Shown: positions 23,160 to 31,376 of the stretch, in pieces
How the letters are laid out: each line of letters starts with the position of its first letter
How positions within the stretch are numbered: position 1 is the stretch's first letter
Source: Stenotrophomonas sp. SAU14A_NAIMI4_5
GTDB lineage: Bacteria > Pseudomonadota > Gammaproteobacteria > Xanthomonadales > Xanthomonadaceae
Direction of reading: 5' to 3'
Length of the DNA stretch: 64,000 nt
Assembly (NCBI RefSeq): GCF_003086795.1
Contig: NZ_CP026003.1
Span: 2,252,777 to 2,316,776 of the forward strand
Made by a program: the position numbers and the translations under genes
The notes under the pieces: model-generated
What the model saw: only the letters and a program-made list of their open reading frames with translations
Told to the model about the DNA's origin: nothing
Databases searched by the model: none

Positions 23160-24539
23160 ATGTCGTTTCGTCCGTCCCTCCGCCTGACCTCCCTGGCCGC
23201 CGGCCTGCTGCTGGCAGTCACCGCCACCGCGCAGCCGGTGTTCGACCAGCCCGCCAGCGCCACGTTCAAGGGCACCGTGATCTCGCGCGGCGAGAACGTC
23301 GTCCCCGGCAGCACGGCCGAGGTCTTCGGCCGCGGCTTCGTGCCGGGCCAGCAGGTCAGCCTGGTGCGCGGTGACAGCGTGCTCAACGCGCAGCCGCTGG
23401 TAGTCGACGCCGATGGCAACTTCAAGACCCAGCTGGCGATCCCCGCCGATGCCGTGCCGGGCACGCATCCGGTGGTCGTCCGCGCCAGCCAGCCTTCGGC
23501 GGCCACCGTGCTGAAGCTGCGCGTCTCGCCGCAGCTGCCGCTGTCGGGCCAGCAGCAGTTCGCCACCCAGTCCAACAAGCTGGTGCCGGGTCTGTACCAG
23601 TCGGCCTACAGCGCTGCCAGCAACGCGGTGTTCGTCACCTCGTCGGTCGGCCGTCCGCCGGTCACCCAGTCGCAGCTGCTGAAGCTGGACCCGAAGACCC
23701 TGAAGGTGACCAAGGCGATCACCCCGGCGCAGGTCGCCGGCACCACCAATGGCGCGGTGTACGCGGTCTATGGCGTGGGCGTCGATGACACCAACGGCAA
23801 TGTCTGGGTGACCAACACCCGCCAGAACTCGATCGCGGTCTATCGCCAGAAGGATCTGTCGCTGGTCCACCAGTTCCCGGTCGACACCGTGCCGCATGCG
23901 CGCGACGTCGTGGTGGATGGAACGCACGGCAAGGTGTTTGCCTCGGCCACCGGCGAAGACCACCTGTCGGTGTTCGATGCGAAGACGCTGAAGGAACTGC
24001 CGTCGATCACCCTGGAGTCGGGCGTCGACGAAGGCAAGTTCACCCCGATGAGCCTGGTGCTGGACGAAAAGGCCGGCAAGCTGTTCACCGTCAGCATCGG
24101 CACGCCCGAAGCTGCGGTGATCGACGTCGCCACCGGTGAAGTCGACAAGGTCATCGACCTGGGCAACTCGATCAGCGCCTCGGGCGTGGCCTTCGATGCG
24201 CAGCAGAACCGCCTGTACGTGGCCTCGCAGGGCACCGACAACCTGCTGATCGTCGACGTCGCCAGCGGCAAGGTCGTGCACGATGTGCCGGTCGGTGCTG
24301 GTGCGCTGAACGTCGCCTTCGATGACAAGAGCGGGCTGGCCTATGTCACCAACCGCGGCGCCGGTACCGTCACCGTCGTTGATCGCGATGGCAAGGTGGT
24401 CGGCAACCTCGATGGTGGCACCTTCCCCAACCATGTGCGCGCCGATGGCAAGGGCAGCGTGTTCGCGGTGAACAAGTCGCGCGGCGCCGAAGACGCCAAG
24501 GGCGACCGCATCACCCGCATCACCCTGCGTCAGCCGTAA
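23160..24539 (+). CDS. Exported YncE-like beta-propeller protein
   Basis: A 459-residue protein with a signal peptide (cleavage after TAQ, residue 22). Residues 25-130 form an Ig-like domain (GSTAEVFGRGFVPGQQVSLV). The rest is a seven-bladed propeller with repeated units such as NGNVWVTNTRQNSIAVY and NRLYVASQGTDNLLIVD, as in YncE, which is iron-repressed in E. coli. AAGGAG precedes the start. Two hairpins (GCACGGC/GCCGTGC and CCGCGCC/GGCGCGG) occupy the gap to the preceding gene. Confidence 0.8.
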   Translation: MSFRPSLRLTSLAAGLLLAVTATAQPVFDQPASATFKGTVISRGENVVPGSTAEVFGRGFVPGQQVSLVRGDSVLNAQPLVVDADGNFKTQLAIPADAVPGTHPVVVRASQPSAATVLKLRVSPQLPLSGQQQFATQSNKLVPGLYQSAYSAASNAVFVTSSVGRPPVTQSQLLKLDPKTLKVTKAITPAQVAGTTNGAVYAVYGVGVDDTNGNVWVTNTRQNSIAVYRQKDLSLVHQFPVDTVPHARDVVVDGTHGKVFASATGEDHLSVFDAKTLKELPSITLESGVDEGKFTPMSLVLDEKAGKLFTVSIGTPEAAVIDVATGEVDKVIDLGNSISASGVAFDAQQNRLYVASQGTDNLLIVDVASGKVVHDVPVGAGALNVAFDDKSGLAYVTNRGAGTVTVVDRDGKVVGNLDGGTFPNHVRADGKGSVFAVNKSRGAEDAKGDRITRITLRQP

Positions 24540-24592
24540 CCCACGTGCCGGGCGAGGGTAGTGCCTTCGCCCGGCCAGCAAGGAGATTCCGC

Positions 24593-25639
24593 ATGAACAT
24601 CGCTTCCCGCCTGCGCCTGTGTGCGCTTCCGCTGGCCGTTTCGCTGGCACTGGCCGCCTGTGGCGGCACGTCTGCGCCGCCTGCGGCCAACGACGCCGCT
24701 GCGCCTGCCGCAGAAGGCGCCACGGCGGCCACCGAACTGCCGGCCGGTTGGCAGCGCGTGGCGGGCACCGATCTGCCGGCCCTGACCGGCCAGGTGCCGG
24801 TGCTGCCGGCCAAGGTGCGTTCTGACGACGGCGCCGACGCCGAAGTGACCGACACCAGTCGCATCATCGCCGGCGGTGACGATGTGATTGCCGTGCTGGA
24901 GGCGCTCGGCCTGGGCAAGCAGGTGTTTGCCGCGCCGACCAACACCACCACGCAGGCCGGCCAGGCCGCGCCGCACCAGTTCCTGTTCAACCGCACCACC
25001 GGCGTCGAGGGTGTAGTGAGCCTGCATGGCTCGCTGTTCCTCGGCAACAGCCTGCGCCGCCACACCGTGCTGGCTGGCAAGCTGCGCGAGGTGGGCGAAT
25101 CGGCCGTGGTGATCGATGACCTGCAGCCGGCGCCGGACAAGGTGCGCAAGGTGGCGGCCGCCGTCGGCCTGGCAGATGCCGGGCAGACGCTGGCCACGCA
25201 GGTGCAGCGTCAGCTGGATGAGGCGGCGGCACTGGGCAAGGGCCTGGCGCATGCGCCGCGCGTGATCCACGTGTCGGCCACCGGTGGCGGTGGCGCCCCG
25301 ACCGTGGCCGGCGCAGACAGTGCGTCGGCCGAGATGATCGCCCTGGCGGGCGGCGTCAACATCGGCAGCGAGGCAGGGGTCAAGAACTACTCGCAGCTGA
25401 GCAATGAAGGCGTGATCGCCGCAGCGCCGGAGGTCATCCTGGTGACCGAGCACGACCTGCAGCAGTTCGGGGGCGCCGACGGCCTGTGGAAGGCCTACCC
25501 GACCCTGAAGCAGACGCCGGCTGGCGCGGCCAACCGGGTCTGGGTGATGCCCGATGTGCAGCTGAAGTACACCAGCGTCGGCACCGGCGCGGGCGCTCTG
25601 GCCTTGGCCAAGGCTCTGGCGGCGCTGCCGCCGGCATGA
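24593..25639 (+). CDS. hmuT: Haem ABC transporter substrate-binding lipoprotein (HmuT-like)
   Basis: A 348-residue lipoprotein: signal ends with the lipobox SLALAAC (residues 17-23). A low-complexity Ala/Pro linker is followed by a class III binding-protein fold (RIIAGGDDVIAVLEALGLG, VVSLHGSLFLGN, EVILVTEHDLQQFGG). AAGGAG precedes the ATG. The stop overlaps the permease start as ATGA. Haem is inferred from overall similarity to HmuT and the gene set; no TonB receptor lies within the window. Confidence 0.85.
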   Translation: MNIASRLRLCALPLAVSLALAACGGTSAPPAANDAAAPAAEGATAATELPAGWQRVAGTDLPALTGQVPVLPAKVRSDDGADAEVTDTSRIIAGGDDVIAVLEALGLGKQVFAAPTNTTTQAGQAAPHQFLFNRTTGVEGVVSLHGSLFLGNSLRRHTVLAGKLREVGESAVVIDDLQPAPDKVRKVAAAVGLADAGQTLATQVQRQLDEAAALGKGLAHAPRVIHVSATGGGGAPTVAGADSASAEMIALAGGVNIGSEAGVKNYSQLSNEGVIAAAPEVILVTEHDLQQFGGADGLWKAYPTLKQTPAGAANRVWVMPDVQLKYTSVGTGAGALALAKALAALPPA

Positions 25640-26679
25640 GTCCGGCTGATCGGCGCCGCCGTCGCGGGCGGGTGATGCTGTTGGTGGCACTGCTGGCCCT
25701 GGTGGGCGCGGTGCTGGCGTCATTCGCGATGGGGCCGCTGCGCCTGCCGCCATTGGACGTTCTGCAGGCCCTGGGGGTGAAGCTGGGCCTGGTCGATCCG
25801 CAGGCGGTCAGCCGCCGCGACCTCGCCGTGGTGTGGCAGCTGCGCATTCCGCGCGCCCTGCTGGGGGCCATGGTGGGGGCGGCGTTGGCGATGGCCGGTG
25901 CGAGCCTGCAGGGATTGTTCGGCAATCCGCTGGCCGACCCCGGCATCGTCGGCGTCAGCCAGGGCGCGGCGCTGGGCGCCGTGGCGGCGATCGTCCTGGG
26001 GGCGGCAGGCGCAGCGGGCTGGCTGGTGCCGGTGGCTGCATTTGGCGGTGGCGCACTGGCCATCGGCCTGACCTACGCATTGGCGCGCCCGGGGAAGGGC
26101 AGCGGCAATGCGACCTTGCTGCTGGTGGGCATAGCGATGGCGGCGTTCTGCTCGGCGCTGATCGGCTTCCTCACCTACATCGCCAGCGAGAGCCAGCTTC
26201 AGTCGCTGGTGTTCTGGCAGATGGGCTCGTTGGCGCAGGCCAACTGGGCGGACGTCGCTGCCGTGGTGCCGCTGTTCGCCATTGGCGTGTTCGCGTTGCT
26301 GCGTTTGGCCACGCCGCTGGACATGCTGGCGCTGGGTGAGCGCCAGGCACAGCACCTGGGCCTGGATGTCGCGCGGACGCGGCGGATGCTGGTGGCCTTC
26401 AGTGCATTGCTGGTGGGTGCGGCGGTGGCGTTTGCCGGCTCGATCAGTTTCGTCGGCCTGGTGGTGCCGCACGTGGCGCGGCTGCTGGTCGGCCCGGGCC
26501 ATCGCTGGCTGCTGCCGGTGTCGGGCGTGCTGGGTGCGCTGTTGATCGTCATTGCCGATACCGCCGCGCGTACGCTGGATCCACCGGCAGAGATCCCGCT
26601 GGGCCTGTTCTCGGCCGCGCTGGGCGCGCCGTTCTTCCTGTGGCTGGTGCTGCAGCAGCGCCGCAAGGACACGCCATGA
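25636..26679 (+). CDS. hmuU: Haem/iron ABC transporter permease (HmuU-like, FecCD family)
   Basis: A 347-residue FecCD-type permease with about ten membrane helices. Family signatures: VWQLRIPRALLGAMVGAALA, AGASLQGLFGNPLADPGIVG, and FAGSISFVGLVVPHVARLL. Starts with ATGA overlap with hmuT and ends with ATGA overlap with hmuV, so the three are one translational unit. Confidence 0.92.
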   Translation: MSPADRRRRRGRVMLLVALLALVGAVLASFAMGPLRLPPLDVLQALGVKLGLVDPQAVSRRDLAVVWQLRIPRALLGAMVGAALAMAGASLQGLFGNPLADPGIVGVSQGAALGAVAAIVLGAAGAAGWLVPVAAFGGGALAIGLTYALARPGKGSGNATLLLVGIAMAAFCSALIGFLTYIASESQLQSLVFWQMGSLAQANWADVAAVVPLFAIGVFALLRLATPLDMLALGERQAQHLGLDVARTRRMLVAFSALLVGAAVAFAGSISFVGLVVPHVARLLVGPGHRWLLPVSGVLGALLIVIADTAARTLDPPAEIPLGLFSAALGAPFFLWLVLQQRRKDTP

Positions 26680-27437
26680 GCGACTTCCTGCAGTTGCGCG
26701 ATGTGGTGGTGCGCCGCCAGCAACGCGAGATCCTGCATGGCATCAACCTGGCGTTCGCGCCGGGCACGGTGACCGCGCTGGTGGGCCCGAACGGTGCCGG
26801 CAAATCGACCCTGCTGGCGGTGGCGGCCGGCGATCTGCGGCCTGACGTTGGCGAAGTGCAGCTGCATGGCGCGCCGCTGCGCAGCTACAAGTCCGGCCCG
26901 TTGGCACGCGAACGCGCAGTGATGCCGCAGGAACATGGCGTGCGCTTCGCCTTCAGCGTTGAAGAAGTGGTGGCGATGGGGCGGCTGCCGCATCCGCCGG
27001 ATCCCGCGGTGGATGATGCGCGGGTGGAAGCTGCCATCGACGCCGCCGAGCTGCAGGCGCTGCGCCTGCGCGAAGTACAACAGTTGTCCGGCGGTGAATC
27101 GGCACGCACCACGTTTGCGCGCGTGCTGGCGCAGGACACGCCGCTGCTGCTGTTGGATGAGCCGACCGCCGCGCTGGATCTTCGCCACCAGGAACGCACG
27201 CTGCGCAGCGTGCGCGCGTGTGCCGAAGCGGGCGCCTGTGTGATCGTGGTGCTGCATGATCTGAATCTTGCAGCCGGTTATGCCGATCGCATCGTGCTGC
27301 TGGAACAGGGCAGGGTGGCGGCCGACGGCACGCCTGCACAGGTGCTGACCGAAGCGAACCTGCAGCGCGTGTACCAGCAGGATGTGGTGGTGCTGCAGCA
27401 TCCTCGGCGCGGGGTGCCGCTGGTGGTGGTGACCTGA
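26676..27437 (+). CDS. hmuV: Haem/iron ABC transporter ATP-binding protein (HmuV-like)
   Basis: A 253-residue ABC ATPase: Walker A GPNGAGKSTLL, Q-loop around VMPQEHGVRF, a signature written LSGGESART in place of the usual LSGGQ, Walker B LLLLDEPTAALD, and switch His in VVLHDLNLA. It powers import through the HmuU permease. Coupled to hmuU by ATGA. Confidence 0.92.
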   Translation: MSDFLQLRDVVVRRQQREILHGINLAFAPGTVTALVGPNGAGKSTLLAVAAGDLRPDVGEVQLHGAPLRSYKSGPLARERAVMPQEHGVRFAFSVEEVVAMGRLPHPPDPAVDDARVEAAIDAAELQALRLREVQQLSGGESARTTFARVLAQDTPLLLLDEPTAALDLRHQERTLRSVRACAEAGACVIVVLHDLNLAAGYADRIVLLEQGRVAADGTPAQVLTEANLQRVYQQDVVVLQHPRRGVPLVVVT

Positions 27438-27506
27438 TGCGGTAAAGCGTCGTGTTGCATCGCGACGTATTATTGGCGGTTCGTTTTTCTCAACGGACTG
27501 ACCCTC

Positions 27507-28256
27507 ATGAAGCATCATTTCCCCCGCGCCGCACTGCTGGTTTCGTTGGCTGCAACAGCGTGCGCCGCGCATGCCGCCTCCACCCAAACGGTGTCGATCG
27601 AGAAGACGGCCGACCAGGCCACGTCGATCGAAACGCGGCATGCAAGCCGCGCAGGCGCCGCGCCTGATCTGTTCACCACGCACTACTTCAGCGGTGGCGC
27701 GATGATGATGGCCTGGGGCGATCAGCGCGTACTGCTGCTCTGCAAGAAGTCGGCGTATCTCAAGCTGCCGGGCATGAAGCCTGCGGCCAGCGAGTTGCCG
27801 CTGGAGAAGCGCCAGATGGTCGGCTACGAGGCCATGATGGCCGGCTACGGCGGCATCGCTGCCATTGTCGGGCTGGCAGATGGTTCGGTTGAAGTGGCTG
27901 ACGATGGCAGTGAAGTGCGTCGCCATGCCGAGCGCTCGTGGGCCTACGGCACTGAACGCTACGATGTGATCAGCCAGCGCATGCCGGGTGGCGCGCTGCG
28001 GGTACGCGCTCTGAAGACCGCAACGGTGAACACTGCGAAGCCGTCCAAGCCAGGCGCTACCTTCAGCAGCGATGAGGACCAGGCTGCACGTTTGGCTGAG
28101 CTGGGTGCGGTAGGTAGCTGGACCGAGATCACCCTGTACGACTCGCCCAAGCGTGGCGAGGTCGATCCTCAGTACCCGTTGAAGGACTGGGTGTCGGTGA
28201 CCGGTGACCATGCCGCGACCGTGGCTGAGGCGCGCCGGATCAACGGCTGCGAGTGA
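27507..28256 (+). CDS. Exported protein of unknown function
   Basis: A 249-residue protein with a signal peptide ending at AHA (residue 23). The mature part has two methionine-rich clusters, GGAMMMAWGDQ and GYEAMMAGYGG, and two cysteines (LLLCKKSAY and the third-last residue). No recognised domain. It follows hmuV by 69 bases on the same strand, so it may belong to the iron block. The Met clusters might bind a metal; that is speculation. Confidence 0.65.
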   Translation: MKHHFPRAALLVSLAATACAAHAASTQTVSIEKTADQATSIETRHASRAGAAPDLFTTHYFSGGAMMMAWGDQRVLLLCKKSAYLKLPGMKPAASELPLEKRQMVGYEAMMAGYGGIAAIVGLADGSVEVADDGSEVRRHAERSWAYGTERYDVISQRMPGGALRVRALKTATVNTAKPSKPGATFSSDEDQAARLAELGAVGSWTEITLYDSPKRGEVDPQYPLKDWVSVTGDHAATVAEARRINGCE

Positions 28257-28267
28257 GGCTCGTTGGA

Positions 28268-28306
28268 GGGGTCAGAGCCCTTGGCTTTGCCAAGGGATCC
28301 GACCCC
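28268..28306. repeat. GGGGTC...GACCCC palindromic repeat
   Basis: A 39-bp imperfect palindrome of the same kind as at 841-880, in opposite orientation. It starts 11 bases past the preceding stop and may act as its terminator. Confidence 0.7.
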
Positions 28307-28355
28307 GTCCTTGCCCATCAAGCCTCATCGTTCCACCCATGCGTGCAATAGCCAC

Positions 28356-28383
28356 TTGCGCGCGGGAATCACAGGTCTAGAAT
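28356..28383 (+). promoter_or_regulatory. Promoter of the EF-G paralogue leader
   Basis: TTGCGC at 28356-28361 and TAGAAT at 28378-28383 with a 16-base spacer. The predicted start, near 28390, falls at the ATG of the 29-codon leader ORF, so this RNA could again be nearly leaderless. Confidence 0.5.
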
Positions 28384-28390
28384 GCGCCCC

Positions 28391-28480
28391 ATGAACCGGA
28401 TGCCGCTCCTGAAGTTTTTCACCCTGACCCGCGCAAGCGCGGAACGGGCGTGTCTGCCTGGAGTGCCACGGGGCCGTTGA
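28391..28480 (+). CDS. 29-residue leader peptide upstream of the EF-G paralogue
   Basis: A 30-codon frame starting MNRMPLLKFFTL and ending in RGR. It is placed between a promoter and a strong terminator (28505-28531). Small stems inside and after it (CCGCG/CGCGG near 28430; GGCCG/CGGCC near 28472-28487) could give alternative folds. This is the layout of a transcription-attenuation leader peptide. There is no Shine-Dalgarno; translation would rely on leaderless initiation. Confidence 0.4.
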   Translation: MNRMPLLKFFTLTRASAERACLPGVPRGR

Positions 28481-28504
28481 TCCGGCCATCGATGGACCAT
28501 CCAC

Positions 28505-28531
28505 AGAGCGCCCTTCGGGGCGCTCTTTTTG
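28505..28531 (+). terminator. Intrinsic terminator between leader ORF and EF-G paralogue
   Basis: A stem AGAGCGCC/GGCGCTCT around a CTTCGG loop followed by five Ts. It lies 24 bases past the leader ORF stop and 200 bases before the EF-G-like gene, so it either ends a small RNA or attenuates the downstream gene. Confidence 0.85.
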
Positions 28532-28542
28532 TTTGAGATTTT

Positions 28543-28600
28543 GTAGAGTCGACCGTTGGTCGACTGATTGTTCCAGCAGTCGACCAACGGTCGACTCTAC
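28543..28600. repeat. Pair of inverted SMAG elements
   Basis: Two SMAG units face each other: GTAG-AGTCGACC/GGTCGACT at 28543-28565 and its inverse ending CTAC at 28578-28600. The whole can fold as one long hairpin. It lies between the leader terminator and the EF-G-like gene. Confidence 0.85.
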
Positions 28601-28637
28601 CCGGTCGCCTTTTTCAGTACCGCAAGGAGAACGTGCC

Positions 28638-28667
28638 ATGCACCAGATCGCCGAGACCGAACGCTAG
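28638..28667 (+). CDS. Nine-residue mini-ORF in the EF-G paralogue leader
   Basis: ATG to TAG frame encoding MHQIAETER. It has the best ribosome site in the region (AAGGAGA ending seven bases before the ATG). It is followed by an inverted repeat (CCGCGCGCCC with GGGGTGCGCGG, 28668-28699). The EF-G-like ATG comes 64 bases later with only a modest AGGA. This resembles translational attenuators, where a ribosome on a mini-ORF opens the next start. Confidence 0.4.
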   Translation: MHQIAETER

Positions 28668-28731
28668 CCGCGCGCCCTGTCGCCAACCGGGGTGCGCGGC
28701 CCCTGAAGTTGGCTTTGCAGGAACCTATCTC

Positions 28732-30768
28732 ATGAACACCCACGTCCTTTCCCGTCGTCGCAACCTCGGCATCATTGCCCACATCGACGCCGGCAAAACC
28801 ACGCTGACCGAACGCCTGCTGTGGAAAAGCGGTGAGATCCATCGCGTCGGCGAAGTGCACGACGGCAATGCGACCACCGATTTCTCGGCGATCGAGCGCG
28901 AACGCGGCATCACCATCGGCGCGGCCGCCGTGCAGGCGCAGTGGGCGCCGCGCGACCTGCCGCCGCATCGGCTGACCCTGATCGACACCCCCGGCCACAT
29001 CGACTTCGCCATTGAAGTCGAGCGCTCGCTGCGCGTGCTCGACGGTGCCGTGGCCGTCTTCTCGGCCGTCGATGGCGTGCAGCCGCAGTCGGAAACCGTG
29101 TGGCGCCAGGCGCGCCGGCATCGCGTGCCGCTCATTGCCTTCGTCAACAAGATGGACCGCGTCGGCGCATCGTTCGAGCGCGTGCTGGAGCAGCTGCAGG
29201 ACAAGCTGCAGGCGCGGCCTTGGGCGCTGGGTGTGCCGCTGGGCAGCGAGAGCGACTTCCATGGCTGGGTCGACCTGGTCGACGAGCGCGTGCTGCGTTG
29301 GCAGGACGGCGCTGCGGCGTCCATCACCCCCTGGGGCGAGGACGAGCGCGTGCAGTGGCAGGCGCAGCGGCAGGCGCTGATCGAGGCCGTGGCCGACCAT
29401 GACGACGTGCTGGCCACGGCGTGGCTGGAAGGTGCGGCGATCGATGCGGCGATGCTGCGCGCAGCGATCCGCCGGGCCACGCTGGCCGGTGCGGGCGTGC
29501 CGGTACTGGCGGGCGCGGCCTTCAAGGACAAGGGCATCGAAACGCTGCTGGATGCGGTGGTCGATTACCTGCCGTCGCCACTGGATCGCCCGGCCGTTAC
29601 TGCCGAAGCGGAACACGGCGAAGTGTCGCTGCCGCCGGATCCGGACGGTCCGCTGGCGGGCCTGCTGTTCAAGATCACCCACCAGCAGCACGGCGCGCTG
29701 AGCTTCGTGCGGTTGTACTCGGGCACCTTGAAGGTGGGCGATGCCATTGCCAGTTCGCAGCACCCGCAAGGGCGCCGCGTCAGCCGGCTGGTGCGCGTGC
29801 AGGCCGACCAGACCCACGACATCGAGCAGGCCGTGGCCGGCGACATCGTCGCGGTGCTGGGTTGGAAGGATGCCGTCAGCGGTGAAACGCTGAGCGGGCG
29901 AGGGCAGCCGTTGCGCCTGGAGAGCATCCAGTCGCAGGCGCCGGTGCTGGCCTGGCGGCTGGAGCCGGCACGCGCGGCCGACCTCATCCGCATGGCGCAG
30001 GGCTTGGCCAGCCTGGCCCAGGAAGACCCGTCGTTCAAGGTGGAAACCGAGCGCGACAGTGGTGAAACCCTGGTCTGGGGCATGGGTGAGCTGCACCTGG
30101 AGGTGATGGTCGAGCGCCTGCGCAGCGAGTGGAAGGTCGATGTCGGCGTTGGCGCGCCGCGCGTGGCCTACCAGGAAACGCCGTTGCGCGCGGTGTCCGG
30201 CGTGGTTGGCCGGGTCTCCAAGCAGAACGGCGGCCAGGGCCAGTTCGCCCATGTGGTGCTTGACGTGGTGCCGCGCGAGGACGACCAGGTCGTGTTCAAC
30301 GACCGCATCGTCGGTGGCGTGGTCCCGCGCGGCTTCATCGCTGCGGTGGAAAAGGGTGTGCGTGCGGCGCTGACGTCCGGGCCGCAGGGGCATCCGGTGG
30401 TGGGCATCGAGATCAGCCTGGTCGATGGGGAAACCCATGCCAAGGACTCCTCGGAGATGGCCTTCCACCGCGCCGGCGGCGAGGCGATCAAGGCCGCGCT
30501 GGCCGCAGGTGGTACGCAGCTGCTGGAGCCGGTGATGGCAGTGACGGTGCATTCGCCGTCGGCCTCGGTGGGTGATGTGGTGGGCGACCTCAACCGTCGC
30601 CACGGCCGCATCGCGCGCATCGACGACCAGGAAGGTCGCGCCGAAGTCAGCGGTTTTGCACCGCTGGCCAACCTGGTGGGTTACACCACTTCACTGCGCT
30701 CGCTCAGCCAGGGGCGTGCCAGCAGTGAAGCGCATCTGCACGGTTACGAGCCGGTGCGCGCTGCGTGA
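28732..30768 (+). CDS. Elongation factor G paralogue (translational GTPase)
   Basis: A 678-residue GTPase with the EF-G plan: G1 AHIDAGKTTLTE, switch region RERGITIG, G3 DTPGHIDFAIEVE, G4 NKMDR, then domains II-V (GELHLEVMVERL in domain III). It is somewhat shorter than main EF-G and sits apart from the rpsL-rpsG-fusA-tuf operon, so it is a secondary EF-G or a ribosome-rescue/protection-type factor. The stacked leader elements upstream suggest regulated expression. Which ribosomal step it serves cannot be told from sequence. Confidence 0.88.
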   Translation: MNTHVLSRRRNLGIIAHIDAGKTTLTERLLWKSGEIHRVGEVHDGNATTDFSAIERERGITIGAAAVQAQWAPRDLPPHRLTLIDTPGHIDFAIEVERSLRVLDGAVAVFSAVDGVQPQSETVWRQARRHRVPLIAFVNKMDRVGASFERVLEQLQDKLQARPWALGVPLGSESDFHGWVDLVDERVLRWQDGAAASITPWGEDERVQWQAQRQALIEAVADHDDVLATAWLEGAAIDAAMLRAAIRRATLAGAGVPVLAGAAFKDKGIETLLDAVVDYLPSPLDRPAVTAEAEHGEVSLPPDPDGPLAGLLFKITHQQHGALSFVRLYSGTLKVGDAIASSQHPQGRRVSRLVRVQADQTHDIEQAVAGDIVAVLGWKDAVSGETLSGRGQPLRLESIQSQAPVLAWRLEPARAADLIRMAQGLASLAQEDPSFKVETERDSGETLVWGMGELHLEVMVERLRSEWKVDVGVGAPRVAYQETPLRAVSGVVGRVSKQNGGQGQFAHVVLDVVPREDDQVVFNDRIVGGVVPRGFIAAVEKGVRAALTSGPQGHPVVGIEISLVDGETHAKDSSEMAFHRAGGEAIKAALAAGGTQLLEPVMAVTVHSPSASVGDVVGDLNRRHGRIARIDDQEGRAEVSGFAPLANLVGYTTSLRSLSQGRASSEAHLHGYEPVRAA

Positions 30769-30778
30769 TGCAAGGCAG

Positions 30779-30809
30779 GGGGAGCCCGTTCGCGGGCTCC
30801 CCTTTTTTT
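30779..30809 (+). terminator. Terminator of the EF-G paralogue
   Basis: Stem GGGGAGCCCG/CGGGCTCCCC with a TTCG loop and seven Ts, starting 11 bases past the stop codon. Confidence 0.9.
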
Positions 30810-30840
30810 GTGCGCACATGTTTTGCGGGTGTCATGCGCA

Positions 30841-30857
30841 TCCATGCATGGCATGGA
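30841..30857. promoter_or_regulatory. Palindromic operator-like site
   Basis: A perfect palindrome TCCATGC-ATG-GCATGGA, directly followed by TACAAT (30860-30865) as a likely -10 box. The palindrome would cover the promoter spacer, as expected for a repressor site. The next gene encodes a small basic protein with an AT-hook-like motif that could be its ligand. Confidence 0.5.
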
Positions 30858-30992
30858 TCTACAATGTGCCGGCGGCTTGATGCGCGCCGGCTTCCGCTGC
30901 AATGCAACAAAACTGCAGAAAAAGCTGGATTAAAGTGATGCCTCACGATAAATTGCGCACCCCCTGTTGATTTGCCGCCGATCGCACCCGCC

Positions 30993-31265
30993 ATGCGTGA
31001 TGACAACGACCCCGGAACCCTGGAGCTGACCCTGCCGCGCAAACGCGGTCGGCCGCCCAAGTTCGGGTACGCAATGAGCGATGCGCAGCGGGCTGCGCGC
31101 TATCGTGCGCGCAGGGCAGGGCAGGCCAACCACGCCGATGTGCGCTCGTGCAGCGACATGGTGCTGCTCGACAAGATCCGCGCGGCCGTCAGTGCCCGCG
31201 ACACCGAACTGGCCGGCTTCCTGGTCCACGTGCTGTGGCAACGCTACCCGCTGCAGCTGAAATAA
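30993..31265 (+). CDS. Small basic protein with AT-hook-like motif
   Basis: A 90-residue protein with KRGRPPKFG at residues 17-25, matching the GRP core of AT-hooks that bind the minor groove of AT-rich DNA. It continues with SDAQRAARYRARRAGQA, a basic helix. The C-terminal half is a plain amphipathic helix region. Not a known enzyme. A TTG 21 bases upstream is an alternative start. Its leader of about 120 bases follows the palindromic site at 30841. Confidence 0.65.
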   Translation: MRDDNDPGTLELTLPRKRGRPPKFGYAMSDAQRAARYRARRAGQANHADVRSCSDMVLLDKIRAAVSARDTELAGFLVHVLWQRYPLQLK

Positions 31266-31376
31266 ATCCGCGTCGGGGTGGCTCTTGTCACCCGGCTTGT
31301 TGATAATGCGGGGTTCAGGTTGTTCCCGCTGGCGCGCCCGGGATGGCAGGCGTGCATGTTCGACATGGCTTTGACG

